Origin: Sphingomonas asaccharolytica NBRC 15499
GTDB lineage: Bacteria; Pseudomonadota; Alphaproteobacteria; Sphingomonadales; Sphingomonadaceae
Direction of reading: 5' to 3'
DNA length: 48,117 nt
Assembly: GCF_001598355.1 (NCBI RefSeq)
Contig: NZ_BCYU01000033.1
Location: forward strand, 1-48,117
A model generated the notes under the pieces. That model was not told the origin of the DNA. It saw only the letters and a list, made by a program, of their open reading frames with translations, and did no database searches. Shown here piece by piece: positions 1 to 9,019 of this stretch. Positions within the stretch are counted from its first letter, which is position 1, and each line of letters starts with the position of its first letter. Both the position numbers and the translations under genes were made by a program.

Positions 1-79
1 CCCATCCTTCGGCCGCCTCCTGGCTTGTTGCTTGTTGGTCGCGGGCCCCCTCCACCACGCGGCTGCGCCGCGCGGTCCC

Positions 80-98
80 CCTCCCCGTGCCGGGGAGG
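80..98 (+). promoter_or_regulatory. Hairpin covering the ribosome binding site of the alpha-E gene
   Basis: CCTCCCCG (80-87) and CGGGGAGG (91-98) pair perfectly around a 3-base loop. The right arm is also the Shine-Dalgarno sequence of the GTG start at 108. A folded messenger would hide the binding site. The arm belongs to a GC-rich stretch resembling the dispersed repeats between other genes here, so a repeat may have supplied the site. Bases 1-79 hold no gene that I can see. Confidence 0.5.
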
Positions 99-107
99 AA
101 TTTTTAA

Positions 108-1043
108 GTGCTCTCCCGCACTGCATCCTCGCTCTACTGGCTCGGCCGCTACGTCGAGCGCGCCGATTTCATCGCCCGCCTGGTCGAAGCCACAGTCCGT
201 CTCGACGTCCTCTCCCCGCGTCCCGCGGGCGAAGTCGCCTGGGCCAGCGCGCTGGCGGTGATTGACGCGCAGGAAGCGTTCGAATCCTCGGGCGCGACAA
301 TCGGGCAGCAGGCGGTGGCGCGCTTCCTGACGCTCGATGCCAGCCATCCCGGATCGATCGTGCGCTGCCTCGACAAGGCGCGGACTAATGCCCGCGCGGT
401 GCGCACCGCGCTGACCCGCGACGCCTGGACCGGGATCAATCGCGCCTGGTTGTTGTTCGACAGCCGCTCGTCGCCCGGCGGCGCCACCGCGACCTTGAAC
501 CTGGCCGAGGCAGTCAAGGCGGAGACGCGCGGGTTCGAAGGCGCGATCCATCGCATGCTGCGCAATCAGACGACCTGGTTCATCCGGCTCGGCCAGGCGA
601 TCGAGCGCGCCGACAACACCGCGCGCCTGCTCGACGTCAAATACCATATCTTGCTGCCCGAGGACGAAACGGTCGGCGGCGTGGTCGATCGCGACCAATG
701 GACCACCATCCTGCAAACGGTGTCGGCGGTGACTGCCTATCGCTGGCTCTATTCGGACGGGCTATCGCCGGCCAATGTCATCGACTTGCTCATCGCACGT
801 CACGAATTGCCGCGCAGCCTGGCCGCCTCGGTCGAGGAATCGGTCGAATTGCTGTCGCTGCTTGCCAAGCGCACCGGTCACCATGGCGAGGCCGACCGTA
901 TGGCGCGCGGCCGCCATGCCAGGATGATGAAGACGCGGTCGGCCGATGTGATCGTCGGAGGGCTGCACCAGTATCTAGAGACCTTCCTCGCCGAGAATGC
1001 CGATCTGCATTTCGCGATCGGCCGGCAGTTCAAGTTCGCCTGA
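108..1043 (+). CDS. Alpha-E (DUF403) domain protein
   Basis: The 311-residue protein is predicted to be mostly helical and soluble. It opens with the family signature RTASSLYWLGRYVERAD at residues 4-20 and keeps the second signature IRLGQAIERADNTARLLDVK near residue 163. The family is known to sit beside circularly permuted ATP-grasp proteins and transglutaminases, in operons suspected of making or modifying a peptide; no reaction is established. The ATP-grasp partner, if present, would lie upstream of the window. The GTG start is chosen because GGGGAGG (92-98) lies 9 bases before it. The stop overlaps the ATG of the next gene (TGATG), so the two are probably co-translated. Confidence 0.9.
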   Translation: MLSRTASSLYWLGRYVERADFIARLVEATVRLDVLSPRPAGEVAWASALAVIDAQEAFESSGATIGQQAVARFLTLDASHPGSIVRCLDKARTNARAVRTALTRDAWTGINRAWLLFDSRSSPGGATATLNLAEAVKAETRGFEGAIHRMLRNQTTWFIRLGQAIERADNTARLLDVKYHILLPEDETVGGVVDRDQWTTILQTVSAVTAYRWLYSDGLSPANVIDLLIARHELPRSLAASVEESVELLSLLAKRTGHHGEADRMARGRHARMMKTRSADVIVGGLHQYLETFLAENADLHFAIGRQFKFA

Positions 1044-1741
1044 TGCGGATCGCGGTCGATCACACGATCGTCGTCGACTTCCCCGTTTCGTTACCTCGCG
1101 TGACCCTGGCGCTGCGCGTCACGCCGGAGGACAATCACGACCAGACGGTCGCCGGCTGGCGGATCGGTCCAGATCGCGACGCCCGACTCAATATCGGGCG
1201 CGACGGTTACGGCAATGTGCTGACGATGCTCTACGCCGACGGTCCGCTCGACCGGATCGAGATCCATGTCGGCGGGGAAGTGTTCACGGGTCCGTCGAGC
1301 GGTATCCTCAGCGCGGCGCACCCCGAACCCTTGCCACCGTCGCTGTTTCTGCGCCAATCGTCCGGCAATGCGGAGGCGCCTGATCTTGCCGCGCTCGTGA
1401 TCGACGCGGTCGAGGAAGCGGAGGGCGATATCGATCGCCTGCATCTCCTCAACGTGGCGCTCCACCAGCGCGCGGAGGATTCCAATGCCGACATGCTGGC
1501 CGCGATGTTCGTCTCGGCCGCGCGGCGCTTGAACTATCCGGCGCGATGCGTGTCGGGCTATTTCGCCCGCGATGGCGGCGCGACACCGCATTTCTGGGCC
1601 GAGGCCTATGTCGCCGATGTCGGTTGGGTGGGCTTCGACCCCGCCATCGGCCTGTCCGCAGGCGAGGATCATGCGCGGGTCGCCAGCGCGATCGATTTGA
1701 GCGGCGTGGCAACGGTGATTGGGGGCCGGATTAGGCTTTAG
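1043..1741 (+). CDS. Transglutaminase-like protein lacking the catalytic cysteine
   Basis: This 232-residue protein has the transglutaminase-like fold. The core is at residues 130-205, with PARCVSGYF (167-175), HFWAEAYV containing the catalytic-type His183, and GFDP containing Asp199. Aligned back from PAR-VSGY, the position that is Cys in active members (GVCQDxAH) is Ala149, within EDSNADMLAAMF. The Cys-His-Asp triad is therefore broken. The only nearby Cys (Cys169) is in a strand where relatives have Tyr. The N-terminal half resembles the beta domain preceding the core in this family. The ATG overlaps the alpha-E stop, so the pair is one operon. It may be a non-catalytic scaffold. The second transglutaminase at 47312 keeps the Cys. 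Confidence 0.85.
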   Translation: MRIAVDHTIVVDFPVSLPRVTLALRVTPEDNHDQTVAGWRIGPDRDARLNIGRDGYGNVLTMLYADGPLDRIEIHVGGEVFTGPSSGILSAAHPEPLPPSLFLRQSSGNAEAPDLAALVIDAVEEAEGDIDRLHLLNVALHQRAEDSNADMLAAMFVSAARRLNYPARCVSGYFARDGGATPHFWAEAYVADVGWVGFDPAIGLSAGEDHARVASAIDLSGVATVIGGRIRL

Positions 1742-1763
1742 CACTTCCCGCAGGGCAGGGCTT

Positions 1764-2567
1764 TCAGACGAACTCGCCGCTAATCGCCAGCGCCTGTTCG
1801 GCCGGATGCGTCGGCGGAGCGTAATTCGCGTCTTCGTCCTCGAGCAGCGACCAACCCGACGGGCCGAGTACTTCGATCGGCCGATAGCGCGTCTTATACG
1901 CCATGCGCGCGGATCCCTTCACCCAATAACCGAGATAGACATAGGGCAGGCCCGCAGCGCGCGCGCGCAGGATATGGTCCATGATGATGAAATTGCCCAA
2001 GCCCGGCCGGCTTTCCTCGTCGGCCAGGAAGAAGCTGTAGATCATCGACAGGCCGTCGGCCTGCTGGTCGGTCAGACACGCACCGACTAGCCGGCCGCGC
2101 TCGCCGTGCAAGCTCGGTTCGCGATATTCGACGACCACCGAATTGACCGGCGATTGCTCGACCATGTCGGCATAATCGCTGTCGTCCATCATCGTCATTC
2201 CGCCGCCGGGATGGCGCGCGCCCAGATAACGGCGGAGCAACTGGAACTGCTCGTCGGTTGCCCAGGGATTGCAGGCGGTGATCTCGACATCGGCATGGCG
2301 GCGCAGCAATTTGCGCTGGCTCGCATTGGGTTTGAATTCGGGCGCGACGACGCGGACCGAGACGCAGGCTGAACATCCCGCGCAGCTCGGGCGATAGGCC
2401 ACCGACTGGCTGCGGCGGAAACCGATCCGGCCAAGCGCGTCATTGAGTTCGCTGGCGTGCGGGCCGTTGAGTTCGGTGAAGACCTTCCGCTCTTGCCGGC
2501 CCGGTAAATAGGGACACGGCGACGGCGACGTCACGAAAAAGCGCGGAAAACGAAATGGCGCGGTCAC
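1764..2567 (-). CDS. bpt: Aspartate/glutamate leucyltransferase (Bpt)
   Basis: Bpt moves leucine from leucyl-tRNA to the N-terminal Asp or Glu of proteins, marking them for ClpS/ClpAP degradation (N-end rule). The protein is about 267 residues, usual for the family. It starts [20 protein letters not shown] and carries the N-terminal Cys-rich site (CPYLPG, then [13 protein letters not shown] near residue 75) and the GNAT-like half with [18 protein letters not shown] chose the GTG at 2567 because the family begins there and GAGGGG lies upstream; an ATG at 2618 would add 17 residues of poor match. It is transcribed alone and ends facing the transglutaminase-like gene across a 22-base gap. Confidence 0.9.
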   Translation of the reverse strand: MTAPFRFPRFFVTSPSPCPYLPGRQERKVFTELNGPHASELNDALGRIGFRRSQSVAYRPSCAGCSACVSVRVVAPEFKPNASQRKLLRRHADVEITACNPWATDEQFQLLRRYLGARHPGGGMTMMDDSDYADMVEQSPVNSVVVEYREPSLHGERGRLVGACLTDQQADGLSMIYSFFLADEESRPGLGNFIIMDHILRARAAGLPYVYLGYWVKGSARMAYKTRYRPIEVLGPSGWSLLEDEDANYAPPTHPAEQALAISGEFV

Positions 2568-2685
2568 CGACGAATATGTCCCCTCGGACGCCGGTCCATC
2601 CGGCCTCTGGGAACGCACTATGAATCGAGCGGGGCGTGATGAAAAGCGGCTTTACCAAGAAAGGTGGTTAATGATTCACCAGAAT

Positions 2686-2751
2686 GCGACGAACCGCCTT
2701 GCAACGACAGAATACGACCTCGCGACTCGCGGTTGCAAGGCGGCTCGTCGC
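2686..2751. repeat. Long inverted repeat in the bpt upstream region
   Basis: A 20-base arm at 2686-2705 pairs with 2732-2751 with one mismatch, leaving a 26-base centre. The core is CGCCTTGCAAC against GTTGCAAGGCG. It lies between the divergent bpt and the exported-protein gene at 2953. It is not a standard terminator, since no T run follows on either strand. The rest of 2568-2952 contains only this and the next palindrome; I see no gene. Confidence 0.8.
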
Positions 2752-2842
2752 TGCTCCGATTCGTTTTGTCGCAAGCTTCGGTTCAGGGAGTCGCGGTTAA
2801 TCGCGGCGACTCTGTTTCAGCAGAGCTGAAACGGTTGCGGCA

Positions 2843-2910
2843 CCGGCCCGCTCCCCCACCCGGCCACCCAACAGGGTATTCTATGGGTGGCGGGTGGGGG
2901 AGCGGGCCGG
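2843..2910. repeat. Near-perfect 27-bp palindrome upstream of the exported-protein gene
   Basis: Bases 2843-2870 pair with 2884-2910 apart from one extra G, leaving a 13-base loop. The outer arm is CCGGCCCGCTCCCCCACCC. The sequence would make a very stable hairpin in the leader of the gene at 2953 or a cruciform in DNA. No T run follows. Confidence 0.85.
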
Positions 2911-2952
2911 CACCGCCTCAGCGTAGCTGCAAGGGACTCGAAGGAGATAGTG

Positions 2953-3438
2953 ATGCGTCGCTTGTTGATTGCCGCCCTGATCGTCCCATTTGCCATCCCC
3001 GCGACGGCGCAGCGCGTGCAACCCGTTCTTCCGTTCGCACCGCGCGGGATCGATTATGTCGAAAGCGTCTGCACCGGCGGGTTCGATGGGCGCTATGAAC
3101 AGACGCGGATCCTAGCCAATGGTCAGGTGATGAAAGTGACCCGTCGGTCGGATGGCGTGTTGCGTGCGCGGGCGACCAAGGCGGAGGTCACCAAGATCTG
3201 GCGCGAACTCGATTTCGCGCGCTTCGAGCAACGCACGGTGCCGCCGGAAAAGCCTTATGTGATGGACGGCATCGACTGCGCGCTGGCCCGCCGCGTCAAC
3301 GGCCGCGTCCATACCGTGACCTTGATGCAGCAGAGCCGCGACAAGCCGCGCTATCGCGACCTTGTCCAGGCGCTCGACGATGTGAACGAGATCGGCCGGC
3401 GGGCGACGGGACCGGTGCTGCGGCCGGCGGTGGAATAA
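2953..3438 (+). CDS. Exported protein of unknown function
   Basis: The 161-residue protein begins with a clear signal peptide (MRRLLIAALIVPFAIPATA, likely cut before Gln20). The mature part has two cysteines (CTGGFDGRYE and GIDCALARRV) that could form a disulfide in the periplasm. I do not recognise a named family. The ATG at 2953 is set by AAGGAG at 2941-2946 and by the signal peptide; longer forms would bury it. The leader contains the strong hairpin at 2843-2910. The next gene, 90 bases on, also encodes an exported protein, but nothing else links them. Confidence 0.75.
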   Translation: MRRLLIAALIVPFAIPATAQRVQPVLPFAPRGIDYVESVCTGGFDGRYEQTRILANGQVMKVTRRSDGVLRARATKAEVTKIWRELDFARFEQRTVPPEKPYVMDGIDCALARRVNGRVHTVTLMQQSRDKPRYRDLVQALDDVNEIGRRATGPVLRPAVE

Positions 3439-3528
3439 CGGGCGACCGAACGGGCCGCAGGCAGAACGCGCTTCGCGCTTTCCCGGCGGTGCCGCTATGG
3501 CGGCATCCCAACGCTTGGAAGGCTTGCC

Positions 3529-4257
3529 ATGATCGGCGCGATGATCGCCATTCTGCTCGGCGCGGCGGCAACGACCGCTGCCTATGCGGGGTTCGAACCG
3601 CTGAAGGGGGCTGGAAAGGCTGGCACGCTGTGTACGGCCGATGCCGCTATCTGCATCCATGTCTCCGACCCAGGGGTTCTGACCGTCACGCGCGACGGCA
3701 AGGATATCGCTAGCTGGTCTCCCGATACCGACAGCGGTGACCTGTCGCTCGCGCCGATGCCCGCCGTGTTCCGCCTGCGCGACGCTCGCTTGCTGGTCGG
3801 GGTGCTGGCGACGCGCCAATCCTCCTATTCGGGCGGTGGCGGCAGCGCGACCGAGCACATGCTGGCGCTGGTCGACCCCGGCAAGGAGCCGAAGCTCGTG
3901 CTGAGGGTACCCGAGGGCGGCAGCCTGATGATCCGCGCCTGTTTCGATGAAAAGGACGTCAAGCACCGCGCCGGCGCCTGTCACGACGAATATCGCTTCG
4001 TCGGCGCGCTCGCCGTCGCGACATCGGCCATGGATGGGCTGCCGACGCTCCGCTTCAGCATGGCCGCCTCGCATTACCCGCGCGGCGTGTCGCGCGAGGG
4101 GGATTCGACGACATTGCCGCCGCTGCGCAAGGCCGACTTGATCTGGCAGGACGATCCGCGCTGCACCTACAAGCGCGTCTTTCGCTTCGACGCGGCGAGT
4201 GCCCAATATGTGCCGGACGCTGCGCTGCCCGACTGCAGCGATTATACCGTGCCTTGA
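3529..4257 (+). CDS. Exported cysteine-containing protein of unknown function
   Basis: The 242-residue protein starts with a short hydrophobic segment (MIGAMIAILLGAAATTAAYA), probably a signal peptide. The mature part has several cysteines in spaced pairs (TLCTADAAICIHV, IRACFDEKDVKHRAGACHDE, DPRCTYKRV, LPDCSDY), which suggests disulfides in an oxidising compartment. A Ser/Gly stretch (SSYSGGGGSATEHM) lies near residue 100. No family is recognised. GGAAGG lies 6 bases before the ATG. An ATG four codons later is equally possible. Confidence 0.7.
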   Translation: MIGAMIAILLGAAATTAAYAGFEPLKGAGKAGTLCTADAAICIHVSDPGVLTVTRDGKDIASWSPDTDSGDLSLAPMPAVFRLRDARLLVGVLATRQSSYSGGGGSATEHMLALVDPGKEPKLVLRVPEGGSLMIRACFDEKDVKHRAGACHDEYRFVGALAVATSAMDGLPTLRFSMAASHYPRGVSREGDSTTLPPLRKADLIWQDDPRCTYKRVFRFDAASAQYVPDAALPDCSDYTVP

Positions 4258-4356
4258 TCGCCGTGGGGAACGTCGTCGCCAGCCTGAACATTGGCTTTCC
4301 GACTATTCAGCGGATCGGTAAGTCCGGTTGCCACGCTCCTGCCGACGGGAAGATTG

Positions 4357-4647
4357 ATGCCGCACGCTAGCAATACTGTCGCTTGCCTGGGACCGGACAG
4401 CCCGCACGCGTTCGACAACGTTCCGCTCCTGCCACGCAACGGTAGCCTCGACGCGATATGCCCGGTTTGCCAGGGCCATGGGCAGTGGAATGCGGAGATC
4501 GATCTTGTGAGCTTTCGTTGCATCCGGACGATCTGCGAGCGATGTCTGGGCGCCGGGTGGATCGAGACCGGCAGCGACCCGATCGAGGTGAACGACATCG
4601 AGATGACGCCCGATGGCCATCCGCAATGGACGACACGGCGGCTTTAG
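4357..4647 (+). CDS. Small protein with two CxxC motifs
   Basis: The 96-residue cytosolic protein has CPVCQGHGQWN (about residue 36) and CERCLGAGW (about residue 63). The paired CxxCxGxG pattern resembles half of a DnaJ-type zinc-binding domain, so a four-Cys metal site is likely; this is inference. The ATG at 4357 follows GGGAAGA closely. A TTG at 4291 would add 22 residues with no better binding site. The gene lies just upstream of recO on the same strand. Confidence 0.6.
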   Translation: MPHASNTVACLGPDSPHAFDNVPLLPRNGSLDAICPVCQGHGQWNAEIDLVSFRCIRTICERCLGAGWIETGSDPIEVNDIEMTPDGHPQWTTRRL

Positions 4648-4698
4648 CGAGTGCTCACCGGGCTGGCGTGATCCGCTGGCTCGCTCTACCCCGCCGTC

Positions 4699-5310
4699 AT
4701 GCATCTCCGCGCGCAAGCCTTGGTCCTGTCGGTCCGCCAGCATGGCGAGCATAATGCAGTGGTGCGCTGCCTGACGCGCGAGGCGGGGATGATCGCGGGC
4801 TATGTGCGCGGCGGGCGGTCGCGGGCGCTGCGGCCGGTGTTGCAGCCGGCCAATCTCGTTGTGGGGGAGTGGCGGGCGCGGACCGAAGATCAGCTTGCCG
4901 GGCTGACGGTCGAATTGATCCACAGCCGCGCCCCGCTTTATTCCGAACCGCTGGCGAGCGCCGCGCTCGAATGGGTGACCGCGTTGACCGCAATCGCGCT
5001 GCCTGAAAGCCAGCCTTATCCGCGGCTCTACGGCGCGCTCGATGGCATGATCGGCGCGATCGAGGCAGCGCCCGCCGCGCGCGGCTGGGCGGTGGCATTG
5101 GTGCGGTATGAGGATCTGCTGCTGGCAGAGCTTGGCTATGGCGTCGGCCAGTCGCCGGCGGTGAGCGGCGAATCCGGCTGGCCCGAGATCATCGCCGCGC
5201 TGGCGCTGACGGGCCGCGAGATCGAGACGCATCTGTTGACCGATCGCCGCGCCGAGGCATTGGCCGCGCGTGCGCGCTTGATCGAAAGGCTCAAGCGCGC
5301 GGTTGCGTGA
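4699..5310 (+). CDS. recO: DNA repair protein RecO
   Basis: RecO loads RecA onto SSB-coated single-stranded DNA with RecR in the RecFOR pathway. The 203-residue protein has the N-terminal OB-fold opening (ALVLSVRQHGEHNAVVRCLT, then GMIAGYVRGGRS at about 30-41) and the helical C-terminal domain (WAVALVRYEDLLLAELGYG). It is shorter than the usual 230-250 residues and has no obvious zinc-finger cysteines, common in alphaproteobacteria. It precedes leuB by about 50 bases on the same strand. Confidence 0.9.
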   Translation: MHLRAQALVLSVRQHGEHNAVVRCLTREAGMIAGYVRGGRSRALRPVLQPANLVVGEWRARTEDQLAGLTVELIHSRAPLYSEPLASAALEWVTALTAIALPESQPYPRLYGALDGMIGAIEAAPAARGWAVALVRYEDLLLAELGYGVGQSPAVSGESGWPEIIAALALTGREIETHLLTDRRAEALAARARLIERLKRAVA

Positions 5311-5358
5311 CGGCGCTCGTCCCGGCAAAGGCGGGCGCGTCGAATGAAAGGAAGTCGC

Positions 5359-6408
5359 GTGCCGTTGATCGCCTTGTTGCCTGGGGATGGAATCGGACCC
5401 GAAGTCATCGCAGAAGCGCGCCGCGTACTCGACGCGCTGGCGCTCGACCTGACGTTCGAGGAGGCGCCGGTCGGCGGCCAGGCCTATCTGCAGGCGGGCA
5501 ATCCGCTGCCCGCGACGACGCTCGACCTCGCCAAACGCGCCGACGCGATCCTGTTCGGCGCGGTCGGCGATCCGCAATTCGACGCGCTCGAACGCCGGTT
5601 GCGACCCGAAGCCGCGATCCTCGGCCTGCGCCGCGAACTCGGCCTGTTCGCCAATCTGCGTCCGGCCAAGCTGACCCCGGGGTTGGAGGACGCCTCGCCG
5701 CTCAAGCCTGAGATCGCCGGCGCGATCGACATGGTGATCGTGCGCGAACTGACCGGCGACGTCTATTTCGGCGAGAAGGGCCGGCGCGTCGGGCTCGGTG
5801 GCGTGCGCGAAGGACACGACATGATGCGCTATGACGAGACCGAGGTCGAACGCATCGCCCGCGTCGGGTTCGAGACCGCGCGCCGCCGCCGCGGCAAATT
5901 GTGCTCGGTCGACAAAGCCAATGTCCTCGAAACGTCGCAGCTGTGGCGCGACATCGTCAACGAAGTCTCCGAGGACTATGACGATATCGAGTTGACTCAC
6001 ATGTATGTCGACAATGCCGCGATGCAGTTGGTGCGCAATCCTGGGCAGTTCGACGTCATCGTCACCGGCAATCTGTTCGGCGACATCCTGTCGGACCAGG
6101 CGAGCATGTGCGCAGGATCGATCGGCATGCTGCCTTCGGCTTCGCTGTCGAGCTGGCGGTCGAGCCTGGGGATGTACGAGCCGATCCACGGCTCGGCTCC
6201 CGACATTGCCGGGCAGGGCAAGGCCAATCCGTGCGCGACGATCCTGTCGGCGGCAATGATGCTGCGGCATTCGCTTGACATGGCGGCAGCGGCGGACCGG
6301 ATCGAGGCCGCGGTGGGCAAGGCGATTGCGGGCGGCGCGCGCACCGCGGATTTGGGCGGCACGCTGTCGACGACGGCGATGGGCGACGCGATCCTCGTCC
6401 GCCTGTGA
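5359..6408 (+). CDS. leuB: 3-isopropylmalate dehydrogenase
   Basis: LeuB oxidises and decarboxylates 3-isopropylmalate with NAD to 2-ketoisocaproate, the third step of leucine synthesis, in the cytosol. The 349-residue protein has the N-terminal [15 protein letters not shown], substrate-binding arginines in [15 protein letters not shown], the catalytic region ([14 protein letters not shown], then Lys in SVDKANVLE) and the metal/NAD sites ([11 protein letters not shown] and [12 protein letters not shown]). The GTG at 5359 is preferred because AAAGGAAG lies just before it and the family begins there; an ATG at 5344 would add five residues. The stop overlaps the next gene's GTG start. No other leucine genes are in the window. 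Confidence 0.93.
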   Translation: MPLIALLPGDGIGPEVIAEARRVLDALALDLTFEEAPVGGQAYLQAGNPLPATTLDLAKRADAILFGAVGDPQFDALERRLRPEAAILGLRRELGLFANLRPAKLTPGLEDASPLKPEIAGAIDMVIVRELTGDVYFGEKGRRVGLGGVREGHDMMRYDETEVERIARVGFETARRRRGKLCSVDKANVLETSQLWRDIVNEVSEDYDDIELTHMYVDNAAMQLVRNPGQFDVIVTGNLFGDILSDQASMCAGSIGMLPSASLSSWRSSLGMYEPIHGSAPDIAGQGKANPCATILSAAMMLRHSLDMAAAADRIEAAVGKAIAGGARTADLGGTLSTTAMGDAILVRL

Positions 6409-7505
6409 GCGATCTGCTCGACCTCGCGGTCGTCATTCCGACCTTCAACGAACGCCGCAACGTGCCGCGGCTGATCGCGAAGCTCCATCAGGCGTTGAAG
6501 GACATCGCCTGGGAAGCGATCTTCGTCGACGACGATAGTCCCGACGGCACCGCGGACGCGGCGCGCGAATTGGGCCGGGTCGATCGCCGCGTACGAGTGA
6601 TCCAGCGGATCGGGCGGCGAGGGCTGTCCTCGGCCTGTATCGAAGGGATGCTGGCGACAGCCGCGCCCTTGGTCGCGGTGATCGATGGCGATCTGCAGCA
6701 TGACGAGACGATCCTGCCGGCGATGGCCAAGGCGCTGCACGAGGATCCAACGCTGGACGTGGTGATCGGCTCGCGTTTCATCGATGGCGGCGGGACGGGC
6801 GAGTGGGACAAGGACCGCGTCGCCAAATCGGCATTGGCGACCAGGCTCGCGCGGCATGTGCTCGAGGCCGATCTCAGCGACCCGATGAGCGGCTTCTTCA
6901 TGATCCGCACCGAGATCGTACGCAATCTCGCGCCGCGCCTCGCTGCGATCGGCTTCAAGATCCTGCTCGACATCATGACCGGGTCGCCGCGCCCGCTCCA
7001 TTTCCGCGAGCTGCCTTATACGTTCCGCGTCCGCACCGAGGGCGAGAGCAAGCTCGATCACGTCGTCGCGATGGAATATCTGATCGCGCTCTACGACCGC
7101 ATGTTCGGGCGCGTCATCCCGGTGCGTTTTGCGATGTTCTCGGCGATCGGCGCGATCGGCGTCGGCGTGCACATGGCGGTGCTGACTTTCGCGATGTTCG
7201 TGCTGAACGTGCATTTCCTGACCAGCCAGATCATCGCCGCCATCGCTGCGATGACGGGCAATTTCTTCCTCAACAACGCGCTGACCTATCGCGATCGCCG
7301 GCTGAAGGGCGTGCGCCAGCTGATCGACGGCTGGATTTCGTTCTGCGCGGTGTGCGCGGTGGGGTTGGTCGCCAATATCGGCGTGGCCGGGTTCCTGCAC
7401 GATTTCCGCGACAGCGGCTGGGCGGCGTCGGCGATGGTCGGCGTGCTGATCGGCGCGGTGTGGAACTACGCGCTGTCGAGCAAGTTTGTGTGGGGGAGGT
7501 ATTAG
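6405..7505 (+). CDS. Family 2 glycosyltransferase fused to a GtrA membrane domain
   Basis: The 366-residue protein joins a dolichol-phosphate-mannose-synthase-like transferase (residues 1-230: [20 protein letters not shown], the acidic site [20 protein letters not shown]) to a GtrA domain of about four membrane helices (residues 238-366). Such enzymes attach a sugar to a polyprenyl phosphate at the inner membrane, and the GtrA part is thought to help flip the lipid-linked sugar. The donor sugar cannot be read from sequence. It starts at a GTG overlapping the leuB stop (GTGA), so translation is coupled although no metabolic link is obvious. The mannosyltransferase at 15028 could use its product. 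Confidence 0.88.
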   Translation: MSDLLDLAVVIPTFNERRNVPRLIAKLHQALKDIAWEAIFVDDDSPDGTADAARELGRVDRRVRVIQRIGRRGLSSACIEGMLATAAPLVAVIDGDLQHDETILPAMAKALHEDPTLDVVIGSRFIDGGGTGEWDKDRVAKSALATRLARHVLEADLSDPMSGFFMIRTEIVRNLAPRLAAIGFKILLDIMTGSPRPLHFRELPYTFRVRTEGESKLDHVVAMEYLIALYDRMFGRVIPVRFAMFSAIGAIGVGVHMAVLTFAMFVLNVHFLTSQIIAAIAAMTGNFFLNNALTYRDRRLKGVRQLIDGWISFCAVCAVGLVANIGVAGFLHDFRDSGWAASAMVGVLIGAVWNYALSSKFVWGRY

Positions 7506-7603
7506 GCTCGGCGCATTGGAATAGCCCCGCTATTTCGCGCCCGGCGCCGAGCCCGGCCGGCGGCGCAAAGCGCCGACCGACGGCGCGAATTCACTTCGCG
7601 CCG
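7505..7603. repeat. Three-hairpin intergenic element, copy A
   Basis: Three successive hairpins fill the gap between two convergent genes. The first is GGCTCGGCGC (7505-7514) with GCGCCGAGCC (7544-7553), holding an inner GGAATAGC/GCTATTTC stem. The second is CGGCGC-AAA-GCGCCG (7561-7575). The third is CGGCGCGAA (7581-7589) with TTCGCGCCG (7595-7603). Read on the minus strand it matches the element at 14942-15038, with compensating changes in the stems. It probably ends transcription from both sides. Confidence 0.75.
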
Positions 7604-7615
7604 CGCGCCCGAGGA

Positions 7616-9019
7616 TCAACGCGACGCGCTAGCCCCCAATCCCCCACCCAACGCCCGGAACGTATCGCTCGCCACCTGCAATTGCCGCGCGCGCAACTGC
7701 AACAGGCCACGCTCGGCATCCAAAGCCGCCGTTTGTGCGAGCACGACCTCGAGATAGTCCGACGCCCCGTCGTGATACCGGGTCAAGGCGAGATCGCGCG
7801 TCCGCTCCGCCGCGCGCGTCGCCTCCGCCTGGTCCGCTTCTCCCGCGATGAGCAAGCGCTGCGCCGCCAGATCGTCTTCGACTTCGCGGAATGCGGTGAG
7901 CACGGTCTGGCGGTAATTGGCGGCCGCCTCGTCATATTGCGCGCGCGCAATCTTGACCCCGGCGCGGCGCTTGCCGCCGTCGAAGATCGACAGGACCGCC
8001 TGCAATGGCCCGAGTGCCCAGAACGTGCTCGGCGCGCTCAGCCAGCTGCCGCCGGCTGCTTCATAGCCCACCGCGCCACCCAAGCTGATATTGGGGAACA
8101 AGGCGGCCTTCGCGACGCCGATATCGGCATTGGCGGCGGCGACTCGGCGCTCGGCGGCGGCGATGTCGGGACGCCGCTCGAGCAGGGTCGAGGGCAGGCC
8201 GGCGGCGATCACCGGCGGCCGTGGTTGCTGATCGGCAACGGCGATGCTGAAAGTTTCCGGCGCTTCGCCGATCAGCACGGCGATGGCGTGCTCGTCCTGC
8301 GCGCGGTCGATCTCGACGGTCGATAGCTCCGATTTGGCGCTCGACAATTGCGTCTGTGCGCGGCTGACGTCGATCCCCGAGGCGATCCCGCCCGAATGAC
8401 GCGTATCGGTCAGGTCGAAGGCGCGCTGGTAGGAATCGACCGTCTGCTTGAGCAGCGTGATCCGCGCATCGAGCCCGCGCAAATCGAAATAGGTCGAGGC
8501 GAGCTGGGTTTGCAGCCCGAGCCGGATGCCGTCGACATCGAACGCTGCCGCTTTCGCCGACGCGTCGCCCGCGGCGACGCGGTTGCGCACCTGACCGAAC
8601 AGGTCGAGCTCGTAGGAGAGCGAGGCGCCGATCGCCTTGTCGGTGAAAGTACTGGCCCGGCCCGGACTGTTGGGACGATTGGCCGACTGACGCTGGCGCT
8701 CGATGCTGGTCGAAGCGCCGACTTGCGGGAACAGGTCGCCGCGCGCCTGCCGCGCTGCGCCCAATGCCTGCTGATAGCGGGCGGAAGCGGCGGCGAGGTC
8801 GAAATTGCCTTTGTCGATCCGTTCCTCGAGCGCCGTCAGCGCGGGATCGCCGAACGCTTCCCACCATTTGCCGGATGGCGCGATATCGCTCCCGGCGGGC
8901 TGCCAAGGCCCTTCCTTGAAGGTGGCGGGCGTACTGATCGCCGGGCGCTGATAGGTCGGCGCCAGCGAACATCCGCCAAGCAACGCCAGCGAGAGGGCGA
9001 GGAGAGGCCTATTTACCAC
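7616..9019 (-). CDS. Outer-membrane lipoprotein of an RND efflux system (NodT family)
   Basis: This 467-residue TolC/OprM-like protein forms the outer-membrane exit duct. It begins with a lipoprotein signal (LALLGGCSLAPTY, lipidated Cys at residue 17). Two outer-membrane-efflux repeats follow, with the family features WWEAFGDPAL, SYELDLFGQVR, and LERRPDIAAAERR at the start of the second repeat. Its start overlaps the adaptor gene's end by 11 bases, placing it third in a permease-adaptor-duct operon. The 3' end lies beside the hairpin element of 7505-7603. Confidence 0.93.
   Translation of the reverse strand: MVNRPLLALSLALLGGCSLAPTYQRPAISTPATFKEGPWQPAGSDIAPSGKWWEAFGDPALTALEERIDKGNFDLAAASARYQQALGAARQARGDLFPQVGASTSIERQRQSANRPNSPGRASTFTDKAIGASLSYELDLFGQVRNRVAAGDASAKAAAFDVDGIRLGLQTQLASTYFDLRGLDARITLLKQTVDSYQRAFDLTDTRHSGGIASGIDVSRAQTQLSSAKSELSTVEIDRAQDEHAIAVLIGEAPETFSIAVADQQPRPPVIAAGLPSTLLERRPDIAAAERRVAAANADIGVAKAALFPNISLGGAVGYEAAGGSWLSAPSTFWALGPLQAVLSIFDGGKRRAGVKIARAQYDEAAANYRQTVLTAFREVEDDLAAQRLLIAGEADQAEATRAAERTRDLALTRYHDGASDYLEVVLAQTAALDAERGLLQLRARQLQVASDTFRALGGGLGASASR

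Noticed and set aside
4303..6270. Long minus-strand reading frame opposite recO and leuB
   Set aside because: It is antisense to two clear genes and its translation is Arg/Gln-rich without any family motif; such frames are common in GC-rich DNA.
5997..7400. Minus-strand reading frame of about 467 codons opposite leuB and the glycosyltransferase
   Set aside because: His/Arg/Asp-rich translation with no domain, fully opposite two well-supported genes.
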